A DNA stretch of 7,550 bases from Dehalococcoidia bacterium. Lineage in GTDB: Bacteria > Chloroflexota > Dehalococcoidia > Dehalococcoidales > RBG-16-60-22. Position numbers and translations under genes: made by a program. Location of the stretch: positions 1-7,550 of the forward strand of contig JAUWBK010000055.1 of assembly GCA_030605045.1 (NCBI GenBank), written 5' to 3'. Below the pieces are notes generated by a model. That model was not told the DNA's origin. It was given only the letters and a program-made list of their open reading frames with translations, and did not search any database. Below, piece after piece: positions 1-6,961 of the stretch; position 1 is the first letter of the stretch, and the number at the start of each line of letters is the position of its first letter.

Positions 1-1165
1 CGATAATGGCTTCCGCGTTTCCCCAGGTCAACTCGATACCATCTGTGTCTGCCTTGGTGATGACGCCATTTTCATAGCACTCCATAGCGAAGGCGATGAC
101 GGAACCGGCCGAGATGGTATCCAGACCACCACGATTGCACATGTCGTTCAATTTGAAGATTGAACCAAGGTCATCGTTTAGGCACATGTTACCGAAGGCG
201 GCTACCGTCTCATATTCCGGTTTGTGCGTCTCGGTTACCGGATATTTCCCGGAAGATACGGTCGTAGTACCGCCACAGCGGATTGGACAGCTGAAACAAC
301 CGTATTTTTTCGTCTCATAGGCGATAACATTATCGCCATCTATTTTGTCAACGGTGGGGAACGACTCTGTGCCCGTGAACAGCCAGTTTTTAACCGGACT
401 TGCCCCCGAGCCAACAAGCGCTGCGGTAAGGCCACAGGTGCCGTGTTTCTTTAATGTTTGAATAAACGAAGCATCGTTCATCTTGACGTTGAATTCCCGG
501 TTTAATTTCTTAACTCTTTCACTGTCTACCACGGCGACTTTTCCTGTCCCTCTCACCGCTACCGCCTTGAGTCGCTTGGAACCCATAACCGCGCCGACGC
601 CCGAGCGAGCCGCGTACCGCCCCCTATCGTTACAGATACCACTGATCAGCGAGAGTTTTTCTGAGGCTGGACCAATGCCGGCAACTCGGACCTTAGGGTC
701 GCCAATCTCTTCGACCAAGGCTTCCTCTGTTTCAAGGGCATCTTTTCCCCAGAGGTGAGAAGCATCCCTAATTTCAATACCCGCGTTAGTAACCAGCAGA
801 TATGATGGCTTAGGAGCTATCCCTGAGACGAAAATCGCATCCCAGCCGGCAAACTTAAGCTCAGGTCCAAAGTAACCGCCCGAGTTAGCATCGCCCCAAC
901 TACCAGTCAGTGGCGATTTGCATACTGCCGCGTAGCGGCCGCCGGTTGGCACCGGTGTGCCGGTTAGAGGACCGGTGACAAATCCCAGCATGTTTTCTGG
1001 GCCGAGAGCGTCAACCCGCCCTTTTTGTCTCTCGAACAACACGCGGGCACCAAGTCCATGTCCACCGATAAAATCCCGGGCTAAGGTCTCGTCCAGTTCC
1101 TGCTCCCGGATTTCACCATTGGATAGATCAACAAAACCTATCTTGCCGACATAACCTCCAGTCAT
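1..1165 (-). CDS. Tungsten-type aldehyde:ferredoxin oxidoreductase, N-terminal 388 residues (cut by window edge)
   Basis: Enzymes of this family oxidise aldehydes to carboxylates, or run in reverse, with ferredoxin as partner, using a tungsto-bispterin cofactor and one 4Fe-4S cluster in the cytoplasm. My translation of the minus strand reads without a stop from ATG at 1165 to the window edge. The start is supported by AAGGAGGT at 1171-1178, 5 nt upstream. The N-terminal AOR domain covers about residues 1-205, with the glycine-rich stretch SGGYFG (95-100), the GIGPAS motif (163-168), GRYAARSGVGAVMGSKRLKA (182-201) and then the start of the alpha-helical domains. Cluster cysteines C290, C293 and C297 form CFSCPIRC. 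Family members have a fourth cysteine further on, which would lie beyond the window. KPEYET (about 315-320) is also typical. Family length is about 600-620 residues, so roughly the last third is missing. It is transcribed divergently from the flavoenzyme at 1447. The substrate subclass cannot be assigned. Confidence 0.95.
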   Translation of the reverse strand, partial: MTGGYVGKIGFVDLSNGEIREQELDETLARDFIGGHGLGARVLFERQKGRVDALGPENMLGFVTGPLTGTPVPTGGRYAAVCKSPLTGSWGDANSGGYFGPELKFAGWDAIFVSGIAPKPSYLLVTNAGIEIRDASHLWGKDALETEEALVEEIGDPKVRVAGIGPASEKLSLISGICNDRGRYAARSGVGAVMGSKRLKAVAVRGTGKVAVVDSERVKKLNREFNVKMNDASFIQTLKKHGTCGLTAALVGSGASPVKNWLFTGTESFPTVDKIDGDNVIAYETKKYGCFSCPIRCGGTTTVSSGKYPVTETHKPEYETVAAFGNMCLNDDLGSIFKLNDMCNRGGLDTISAGSVIAFAMECYENGVITKADTDGIELTWGNAEAII

Positions 1166-1199
1166 TTGAAACCTCCTTCGATTTGAATTTATTCCCTAA

Positions 1200-1247
1200 C
1201 TTGCTCTTCAAGGGCACCGTAAAGTATTCTGCCCGCTGAAGAGCAAG
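1200..1247 (-). repeat. Leader hairpin upstream of the AOR gene
   Basis: Perfect 11-bp inverted repeat, arms 1200-1210 (CTTGCTCTTCA) and 1237-1247. It is reinforced by an inner 4-bp GGGC/GCCC pair (1212-1215 with 1231-1234), leaving a 15-nt apical loop. It would sit in the 5' leader of the AOR transcript, 35 nt upstream of the start codon. No T-run follows it on the minus strand, so it does not look like an intrinsic terminator. It could be an RNA control element, an mRNA-stabilising stem or a protein-binding inverted repeat. Confidence 0.7.
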
Positions 1248-1269
1248 CTACGGTTATGACTATAAATAG

Positions 1270-1296
1270 ATTATTCTGTGTAATGGGATATGTCAA
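1270..1296 (-). promoter_or_regulatory. Candidate promoter for the AOR gene
   Basis: On the minus strand a consensus TTGACA (-35, positions 1296-1291) is followed after 15 nt by AATAAT (1275-1270; 5 of 6 to the -10 consensus). A 17-nt spacing gives the poorer TAATCT. Transcription would start near 1263, giving a leader of about 98 nt that contains the hairpin at 1200-1247. The short spacing suggests a weak or activator-dependent promoter. Assigned by eye. Confidence 0.45.
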
Positions 1297-1311
1297 TATA
1301 TACATTACACA
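1277..1311. promoter_or_regulatory. Operator-like palindrome in the divergent control region
   Basis: Perfect inverted repeat with 9-bp arms, TGTGTAATG at 1277-1285 and CATTACACA at 1303-1311, separated by 17 bp. Its centre (1294) falls inside the AOR -35 hexamer. It ends 18 bp before the -35 box of the rightward promoter. This placement would let one dimeric regulator block the AOR promoter and also influence the flavoenzyme promoter. No regulator gene is present in the window, and the protein family that binds is unknown. Confidence 0.6.
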
Positions 1312-1329
1312 ATAATGAATCCCTCCTTA

Positions 1330-1358
1330 TTGACAAGCACAACCTAGCCAAGTACAAT
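1330..1358 (+). promoter_or_regulatory. Promoter for the flavin/Fe-S oxidoreductase gene
   Basis: Consensus -35 TTGACA (1330-1335), exactly 17 nt, then TACAAT (1353-1358; 5 of 6 to the -10 consensus). Transcription would start near 1365, leaving a leader of about 80 nt before the start codon at 1447. This is one of the best sigma-70-type matches in the window. Confidence 0.7.
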
Positions 1359-1446
1359 GCTCATTATCGAGTCAGGCCAATATTCCTAAAATTCTTCTTC
1401 ACAGTTGCTATCACCGATACCAAAGAATCTCTAGAGGAGGAGAAAG

Positions 1447-3378
1447 ATGTCACAAAAATTCGAAAAGTTATTGAGTCCTGGAGCAATAGGCACAATGAAG
1501 CTCAGGAATCGAATTGTAATGCCGCCTATGGTTAGAAATTTGGCCTCACCTGACGGTATCATCACCCGGCAGCTGATTGACCACTACATTGCCCGGGCCA
1601 GGGGTGGGGTAGGATTGGCCATAGTTGAGGCAACCTTTATTGATCCCGCCGGCAAAATCAGCTACCAGCAGTTGGGCATACACGATGATAAATGTGTTCC
1701 CAGTCTGAGCGATCTAGCCGGGGCGGTAAAGGAATGGGGAAGCAAAATAGCAATACAGTTATGCCATGCCGGGAGGCAAACCACAACCTCAATTACCGGT
1801 GGTCTGCCAGTAGTGGCACCTTCGGCCATACCCTGTCCTGTCACAGGAGGACTTCCCAGAGAACTAACCACAGAAGAAGTCGGTGAGGTAGTTGAGTCTT
1901 TCGCTCAGGCGGCCAGGAGAGCCAAGCAGGCCGGGTTCGATGCTGTGGAGATACACGCCGCTCATGGGTATATTCTCAATCAATTTCTATCTCCTAATAC
2001 GAACCGAAGAACGGACAAATACGGTGGTGACATTAATGGCCGGATGACCATTGTCTTGGAAATAGTCCGTAGAACCAGAGAATTGGTCGGAAACAATTAC
2101 CCTATCATGGTGAGATTAAACGCGGTAGACCTTGTAGATGGCGGGCTTGAATTAAGTGAGTCCAGTTTGGTCGCTCAGAAGCTGGAGACTGTTGGGGTAG
2201 ATGCTCTGGACATTTCCTTGGGAACCTATGAAAATAGGCTCAATCCTCGAGTCACTAGTACCCAGTCATCGTTGTACGAGCCTAAGGGTCATGAAGTCGG
2301 CTACGCCGAACAAATCAAAAAAGTCGTCAGCCTGCCCGTCATTACCGTTGGTGCCATTACGCCTGAAATGGGAGAGGAAATCCTGCAGCAAGGCAAAGCA
2401 GATTTTATTGCTATGGGTAGGGGCCTGCTGGCCGACCCTGAAATACCCAATAAACTGGCCAAGGGTGAGCCAGAAAGCATTCGCCGATGTATCAGATGTC
2501 AGGAAATGTGCCGGAGAACACCACTTCCCATAAGGTGCTCAATTAATGCTGAATGCGGCTTTGAAAGCTATAAACTGACACCAGCGTTCAAGCCTAAGAA
2601 AGTGCTCATTGTTGGTGGCGGAGCCGCGGGCATGGAGGCAGCCAGGGTCTCCGCTTTGAGAGGGCATGACGTAACTCTATATGAAAAAAACAGAGAACTG
2701 GGTGGACATTTGATAGAGGCAACCGTACCAGATTTCAAAGAAGACCTTAAAAACTATAAGGACTGGCTAATAAGGCAAATTAAGGGGCTCGGGGTTAATA
2801 TAAAACTTGGCAAACCGGTCACCCGGCAACTGGTAGACACCACCAAACCAGATGCGGTGATTATCGCCACCGGTTCCAGTGTTTACCGTCCTGATATTCC
2901 TGGCCTTGACAAGCCTATCGTAGTCACCGCTATTGACATATTGCTGGGTAAAGCCGAGCCTGGGAATGAGACTGTCGTGGCTGGAGGCGGTGTAGTTGGC
3001 TGTGAAACGGCTTTATATCTTGCGCTGAAGGGAAAAAAGGTAACTGTTGTCGAAATGCTGTCAGCGGTAGCCTGCGATGTGCCAACAATCAGTGGCACAC
3101 TGGCAGCCAAGCTAATTGATAACGGTGTCACAATACGGACAAACTTGAAAATTATAGCCTTCACCGACCAAGGCGTCACTGGTATTGACCGAGACCAGAA
3201 TCTGGTCACTGTGGCAGGAGACGGGGTAGCCTTGGCTATGGGGTTAATACCTCAGGCCGGGCTTTATGAAGAACTGAGAGGAAAAGTTCGTGAGCTGTAC
3301 TTAATTGGCGACTCTGTCCAGCCACGCAGGGTGGGAGAAGCGACCCGCGATGGTTATAGAGTAGGTAGTATCATTTAG
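1447..3378 (+). CDS. FMN/FAD/4Fe-4S oxidoreductase, old yellow enzyme / dienoyl-CoA reductase / enoate reductase type
   Basis: Predicted cytoplasmic NAD(P)H-dependent reductase of activated C=C bonds, 643 residues, a usual length for the family. Start ATG has AGAGGAGG at 1433-1440, 6 nt upstream. Residues 1-345 form the FMN-binding TIM barrel, with HAGRQ (107-111), IHAAHGY (169-175) and MGRGLLADPE (323-332). Cysteines C348, C351, C355 and C364 (C-x2-C-x3-C-x8-C) should bind the 4Fe-4S cluster. A Rossmann fold with GGGAAG (390-395) and E413 binds FAD. A nested dinucleotide fold with GGGVVG (513-518) ends its second strand in E536, which suggests NADH rather than NADPH (inference). The C-terminal YLIGDSVQPRR closes the FAD site. 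H170 and H173 match the substrate-anchoring His pair of YqjM-type old yellow enzymes, and Y175 matches the FadH tyrosine. This points to an unsaturated acid, ketone or thioester substrate, not specifically to FadH. It has its own promoter and is divergent from the AOR gene. Confidence 0.93.
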   Translation: MSQKFEKLLSPGAIGTMKLRNRIVMPPMVRNLASPDGIITRQLIDHYIARARGGVGLAIVEATFIDPAGKISYQQLGIHDDKCVPSLSDLAGAVKEWGSKIAIQLCHAGRQTTTSITGGLPVVAPSAIPCPVTGGLPRELTTEEVGEVVESFAQAARRAKQAGFDAVEIHAAHGYILNQFLSPNTNRRTDKYGGDINGRMTIVLEIVRRTRELVGNNYPIMVRLNAVDLVDGGLELSESSLVAQKLETVGVDALDISLGTYENRLNPRVTSTQSSLYEPKGHEVGYAEQIKKVVSLPVITVGAITPEMGEEILQQGKADFIAMGRGLLADPEIPNKLAKGEPESIRRCIRCQEMCRRTPLPIRCSINAECGFESYKLTPAFKPKKVLIVGGGAAGMEAARVSALRGHDVTLYEKNRELGGHLIEATVPDFKEDLKNYKDWLIRQIKGLGVNIKLGKPVTRQLVDTTKPDAVIIATGSSVYRPDIPGLDKPIVVTAIDILLGKAEPGNETVVAGGGVVGCETALYLALKGKKVTVVEMLSAVACDVPTISGTLAAKLIDNGVTIRTNLKIIAFTDQGVTGIDRDQNLVTVAGDGVALAMGLIPQAGLYEELRGKVRELYLIGDSVQPRRVGEATRDGYRVGSII

Positions 3379-3573
3379 CCAATCTGCAGTTAGGCATCCC
3401 TTGCCCACGAACTCGGCAAGCCGGCCGGGCTATAGACTTAACAGCCGATACCGGCTCCTCAGAGATACTCAAACCTGCCACGGGTGCGCAGTGGGCAAAA
3501 ATTCCCCCTAATTTTTCAAAATTTTCATGACGGTTAATTCGCTCTCGGTAACAGCAAGCCCAAGGGGATGATA
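3379..3573. other. Convergent intergenic gap with weak hairpins
   Basis: The flavoenzyme and the TRAP operon converge here. No coding region was seen. AAAAATT (3497-3503) and AATTTTT (3510-3516) form a 7-bp AT-only stem around a C-rich loop, flanked by T- or A-rich DNA on both sides. AGCCG/CGGCT (3443-3447 and 3452-3456) forms a 5-bp stem with no T-run. The first could be a weak bidirectional terminator. Neither is convincing on its own. Confidence 0.35.
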
Positions 3574-4887
3574 CTACCGGATGACCAGGTCAACGAACCA
3601 CAAGACCGGCTGAGGGAATATCATTAATATAATCATGCCGGTCGCCTGCAGCGCCACAAAAGGCCATACTGATATGTAGATGTCGGCGATGCTTACGTCT
3701 GGGGGAGCAACTCCCTTCAGATAAAACAGGGAATAGCCAAAGGGCGGCGTTATGAAGCTCATCTGCAGGTTTATAGCAAACAGAATGCCAAACCATATGG
3801 GGTCAAAGCCTAACGAGGCTACGGTAGGCACCACAATAGGGACAACGATTATGATAATCATGTTAGGGTCTAAGAACATGCCCAGGATAAAAACTATAAG
3901 CATCGTTCCTATGATTACGCTCCAATCGCCAAAGGGAAGCGCAGAAAAGACACTTCTCAGGATTTCCGGTCCGCCTACCCGAGCGAACACAGTGCCAAAG
4001 CAGGTTGCTCCGAAAATAACCCACATCACCATACCGTTAACGCGTATGGTACTTAAAGCGGCGCTTCTAATAACTTGCCAGTTGAGTCTCCGGCGGACAA
4101 GAGCACTCAGGACAGCACCAAAGCAGCCTACTGCTGCCGCCTCTGAAGGGCTGGCAATACCCAGGAAGATAGAGCCCAGGACCAGGATAACAATGAACGC
4201 AGGCAAAACTAGATGCAGAAGAGGGCGAATCTTATTCTTTAACGAGATTTTCTCTTCAATGACGATTCTGGGACACAGGTCTTTCTGGATAGAAGACCTG
4301 ATACCGATATAAGTTATAAAGAGGGCGGAAAGGAGAAGGCCGGCGACTATTCCGCCCGCAAACAACTTGCCTATCGAGACTCCGGCCGCCAAGCCATATA
4401 TGACCATCAATACGCTGGGCGGGATAATCTGTCCCAGTGTTCCCCCGGCAGCAATAATCCCCAGCGCTATTCTCTTGTCGTATTTATATTTCAACATGTT
4501 GGGTAGGGCGATAAGCCCCATACTGACCACCGCGGCTCCGGCAATCCCAACCATAGCGCCGAAAATGGTGCAGATCAAGGTAGTGGCCATGCCCAGCCCA
4601 CCCCTGACAGACCCCAGCCACACCCGGAAGGCATCATACAGGTCTTCGGCAATCCCTGACTTTTCCATTGTCACCCCCATGAAAATGAACAGAGGGATAG
4701 CCAGCAGAATGAAATTGGAAGCCCGGTCAAGAGTGAGGAGAACAACGGTTAGTGTCGCCGGGTGACCGTCAATCAGCAGAATAAAAAGCACGCCGATGCC
4801 GCCGGTGAGGAAAGCCAGCGGAACCCCCAGAAGAAGCCCCACGAGGAGGGAGAGGATTAAAAGGGTAACCAGAATGTCAGGACTCAT
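3574..4887 (-). CDS. dctM: TRAP transporter large permease subunit (DctM type)
   Basis: Membrane subunit carrying the transport path of a tripartite TRAP transporter, a secondary importer normally driven by a sodium gradient. At 437 residues the length fits the DctM family. The protein is very hydrophobic, with about a dozen membrane segments by eye. Recognisable motifs are LAIPLFIFMGVTMEKSGI (62-79), the glycine/proline-rich GTLGQIIPPSVLMVIYG (149-165), MFLDP and FDPIWFG in the C-terminal half, and NLQMSFITPPFG followed by YSLFYLKGVAPP (373-396). The last block matches the mannitol/chloroaromatic (FcbT3-like) branch rather than the C4-dicarboxylate branch, as I recall that family. Start ATG overlaps the dctQ stop in ATGA, with GGGGGAGGA upstream, so the two are translationally coupled. 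It is the last gene of the operon. Confidence 0.95.
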   Translation of the reverse strand: MSPDILVTLLILSLLVGLLLGVPLAFLTGGIGVLFILLIDGHPATLTVVLLTLDRASNFILLAIPLFIFMGVTMEKSGIAEDLYDAFRVWLGSVRGGLGMATTLICTIFGAMVGIAGAAVVSMGLIALPNMLKYKYDKRIALGIIAAGGTLGQIIPPSVLMVIYGLAAGVSIGKLFAGGIVAGLLLSALFITYIGIRSSIQKDLCPRIVIEEKISLKNKIRPLLHLVLPAFIVILVLGSIFLGIASPSEAAAVGCFGAVLSALVRRRLNWQVIRSAALSTIRVNGMVMWVIFGATCFGTVFARVGGPEILRSVFSALPFGDWSVIIGTMLIVFILGMFLDPNMIIIIVVPIVVPTVASLGFDPIWFGILFAINLQMSFITPPFGYSLFYLKGVAPPDVSIADIYISVWPFVALQATGMIILMIFPQPVLWFVDLVIR

Positions 4888-5402
4888 GACCTTTTGTCCT
4901 CCCCCAACCTAATAGCTATAGCGAGGTTACGGAAGAACTTAACCATTACTTCAGCCGACAACATAAGGGCAGCGAGGGGTAATATTAGCTTAAACGGCCA
5001 TAAGGGCGGTTCCCAGGCGCTGCTGCTGGTCTCCAAGGCTTTCACGGAAAGCCAGGCATGTACTCCCCCCTTCCAGAGAAGTATGGCGCAAAAAACAACT
5101 GGTAATGGCGTAGTGAGTATATCTACAATAGCCCTTACCCGTGGTGACCAACGGGCGTAAAGGAAGTCCATCTTAACGTGGCCGTCTTCGCGAAGGCAGT
5201 ATGCTCCGGCCAATAGGGATAAAGCCGCAAATAAGAAACCGCTGGTTTCATGTACCCAAAGCGTAGGCGCATTAAATACATACCTCATCGTTATCTCGAA
5301 GAGGACTATCGCCGCCGCGAGGGGCACTAACACGCTGGCGCTATAGCCTAACCACTTGGCAATGAGGTCGACAATGTTTCCGAGAGACCTAAACCAGCGC
5401 AT
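4884..5402 (-). CDS. dctQ: TRAP transporter small permease subunit (DctQ type)
   Basis: Four-helix membrane subunit that associates with DctM in TRAP importers. From ATG at 5402 it has 172 residues, normal for the family. Visible features are RYVFN (40-44), WVHE (49-52, with the conserved W-x-x-E pattern), GHVKMD (74-79) after the second helix, and SSAWEPPLWPFKLILPLAAL (127-146), which is characteristic of the mannitol/chloroaromatic (FcbT2-like) branch. An in-frame TTG at 5414 would add four residues (total 176). I prefer the ATG because GGTGAG abuts the TTG with no spacing but lies 12 nt before the ATG, which is itself rather far. The gene is 201-213 bp downstream of dctP, behind a strong hairpin and a separate promoter candidate. 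Confidence 0.9.
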   Translation of the reverse strand: MRWFRSLGNIVDLIAKWLGYSASVLVPLAAAIVLFEITMRYVFNAPTLWVHETSGFLFAALSLLAGAYCLREDGHVKMDFLYARWSPRVRAIVDILTTPLPVVFCAILLWKGGVHAWLSVKALETSSSAWEPPLWPFKLILPLAALMLSAEVMVKFFRNLAIAIRLGEDKRS

Positions 5403-5458
5403 TACGTTACACAACTCACCGATGAAATTTAAAATTCAGAATCTCTAAAAATATACCT

Positions 5459-5467
5459 ATTATACCA
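5459..5467 (-). promoter_or_regulatory. Extended -10 promoter candidate for dctQM
   Basis: On the minus strand TGGTATAAT (5467-5459) is a perfect extended -10 element (TG-N-TATAAT). No good -35 box lies 16-18 nt upstream, which is common for extended -10 promoters. Transcription would begin near 5452, about 50 nt before dctQ. This would allow dctQM expression independent of dctP. Confidence 0.5.
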
Positions 5468-5535
5468 CACCAATGACTTTGCCTCTCCACCTCTTTATTG
5501 GCTACTCTCGGGCGTGATTGCTTAACGGCCTTCAC

Positions 5536-5580
5536 AGAGTTAACCCCAAAGAGGACAAATCCCTCTTTGGGGTTAACTCT
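5536..5580 (-). terminator. Perfect 19-bp hairpin between dctP and dctQ
   Basis: Arms 5536-5554 and 5562-5580 are exact reverse complements (19 of 19) around a 7-nt loop (5555-5561). It lies 35 nt past the dctP stop. Neither strand has a T-run directly after the stem, so it is not a textbook intrinsic terminator. It may act as a partial terminator or as a 3'-end stabiliser that keeps dctP mRNA above dctQM mRNA, as is commonly needed for binding proteins. The structure is certain; the role is inferred. Confidence 0.65.
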
Positions 5581-5615
5581 ATTAACTCAATGACAATATC
5601 TCCCAATAAGCCAGC

Positions 5616-6743
5616 CTATTCTTCCAGGTGTCCCAGAGCTATAGCCCAATCAATCTGAATCTGTATCAGCCTGTCAGCCGTGGGAGAGATGTCCCTGAGG
5701 GTTTCCCAGTACTCCCGTGCCATCGTTCTGAGCTCTGCCACGTCAGCATCTGGCAGATACATGGTCTGCATACCTCGCTCCTCCACCATCTTGGCAATCG
5801 CCCCTACATCGTCGTTCATGTGGCTGGAGCTCATATAAAGCTCAATCCAGTTGGTGCACAGGTCGAAGGTAGCCCTGAGATCGTCAGGTAACGCCTCGTA
5901 CTTGTCCTTGGCCACGAGGTATTCGGTTACCGCCATCGCCCAGTAGGGCAGGATGCGATAATTCGTAACCTCATGAATACCCAGTGCGTAATCCATGGAG
6001 CCACCGGCGTATTCGGTGGCATCAATGGTACCCAGTTGCAGCGCGGTAAGGATTTCCGGTCCGGGGAGAGTAACCGGTGCGGCACCCAGATAGTCGGCAA
6101 AGAACTTTGCCGCCGGGCCAATCATCCTGATTTTAAGCCCTTTGAAATCCTCCAGCGAGCGGATCGGCTCCTTGCTCCATATCTGCTCACCCAGACCCCC
6201 GGCGATATAGGCAGCGTAATGGATATTATTCTGCTCATATAAGGGGCCCATGATGTCAAGCCATCCCTGCCGGTAAATCATGTTATAGACGGATATGAAG
6301 TCAACGATACCGTAGGGGAGCTGGAAGGTGGCGGCTTCAGGTATCGTATCCGAGTAGAACTGGGGATAGCTCTGGCACATTTCGGCCACACCCTGCCCCA
6401 CACCTTCCAGGGCGTCCGTGTCAGGGAACAGAGTCCCCGGACCAAATAGCTCAATGTTAAGCCTGCCCCCGGTTTCCTTCTTGACCCGGTCACAGAATTC
6501 CTGATTGTACTTGAAGGTGCCGGAACCACTGGGCATGAAGGTCTGAAGCTTCCAGTTAAAGACTTCAGCGGGCGCAGGTGCTGCTGGAGCGGGCGCAGGT
6601 GCTGGAGCTGGGGCAGGCGCCGGAGCGGGCGCAGGTGCTGGAGCTGGGGCTGGAGCCGGAGCTGGGGCGGCACAGCCAGCCGCCATTAACCCACTCACCA
6701 ATGCCACCACCATAACCAAGGCCAATGCCCTTCTTTTATTCAT
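5616..6743 (-). CDS. dctP: TRAP transporter solute-binding lipoprotein (DctP type)
   Basis: Extracytoplasmic receptor that captures the substrate and delivers it to DctQM, 375 residues. Start ATG is preceded by AGGAGGAG. Residues 1-23 are a lipoprotein signal peptide (basic MNKRR, hydrophobic core) ending in AAG before C24, the predicted lipidation site. Residues 25-59 are an almost pure Ala-Pro linker, giving a tethered receptor on the outer membrane face. The mature domain starts near 62 (FNWKLQTF). GLKIRMIG (202-209) holds R206, at the place of the carboxylate-binding arginine in this family. LGTIDATEY (237-245) and the following GSMDYALGIHE resemble the TakP/FcbT1-like branch that binds 2-oxo or aromatic acids or mannitol. 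This agrees with dctQ and dctM. The ligand is unknown. It is first in the operon, with its own promoter near 6962-6990. Confidence 0.94.
   Translation of the reverse strand: MNKRRALALVMVVALVSGLMAAGCAAPAPAPAPAPAPAPAPAPAPAPAPAPAPAAPAPAEVFNWKLQTFMPSGSGTFKYNQEFCDRVKKETGGRLNIELFGPGTLFPDTDALEGVGQGVAEMCQSYPQFYSDTIPEAATFQLPYGIVDFISVYNMIYRQGWLDIMGPLYEQNNIHYAAYIAGGLGEQIWSKEPIRSLEDFKGLKIRMIGPAAKFFADYLGAAPVTLPGPEILTALQLGTIDATEYAGGSMDYALGIHEVTNYRILPYWAMAVTEYLVAKDKYEALPDDLRATFDLCTNWIELYMSSSHMNDDVGAIAKMVEERGMQTMYLPDADVAELRTMAREYWETLRDISPTADRLIQIQIDWAIALGHLEE
6568..6657. repeat. Tandem 36-bp duplication coding for the Ala-Pro linker of DctP
   Basis: Two adjacent 36-bp units, 6586-6621 and 6622-6657, are identical at 34 of 36 positions. 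A partial third unit (6568-6584) shares 16-17 bp. Each unit encodes 12 residues of alternating alanine and proline. The pattern suggests growth by replication slippage, so linker length may vary between strains. Confidence 0.8.
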
Positions 6744-6961
6744 TTTCTCCTCCTCTTAAGATTTTGTAACCTAGCTGTTTAGTAATCTTTTTGTTGAAGA
6801 CTATCACCTCCTTAATCAATAGTTAGAAAACATTCAAATCAGAAGGAACACCATCAACCGCCATCAATTGAGAAAAGCGATTACGGTGCCTCGCCTTTTA
6901 TCACCTTGCCTCCTAACCTAATTTGTAATATTTTTAAGGGTCTTTGTTTATTGCGGTGTCT

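Noticed and set aside
96..1154. Several plus-strand reading frames opposite the AOR gene (96-320, 224-454, 483-758, 957-1154)
   Set aside because: They are antisense to a clear AOR coding frame, have no family features and lack convincing ribosome-binding sites.
1166..1264. Moco/Tuco riboswitch in the AOR leader
   Set aside because: The context fits, but I see only one hairpin and cannot match the conserved core of that RNA, so I record it only as a hairpin.
1290..1535. 81-residue plus-strand frame starting inside the operator palindrome
   Set aside because: It starts upstream of the predicted transcription start and overlaps the start of the flavoenzyme gene in another frame. No recognisable features.
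3443..3456. Hairpin after the flavoenzyme as an intrinsic terminator
   Set aside because: Only 5 bp of stem and no T-run follows on either strand.
3752..4765. Plus-strand frames opposite dctM (186 and 132 residues)
   Set aside because: Antisense shadows of a strongly conserved membrane protein; composition reflects the complementary strand.
5403..5414. TTG start for dctQ at 5414
   Set aside because: The ribosome-binding-like GGTGAG directly abuts the TTG, leaving no spacing; the ATG at 5402 is a better start.
6881..6904. Seven-codon GTG reading frame in the dctP leader as a gene
   Set aside because: Too short to support from sequence alone; kept only as part of the leader observation.
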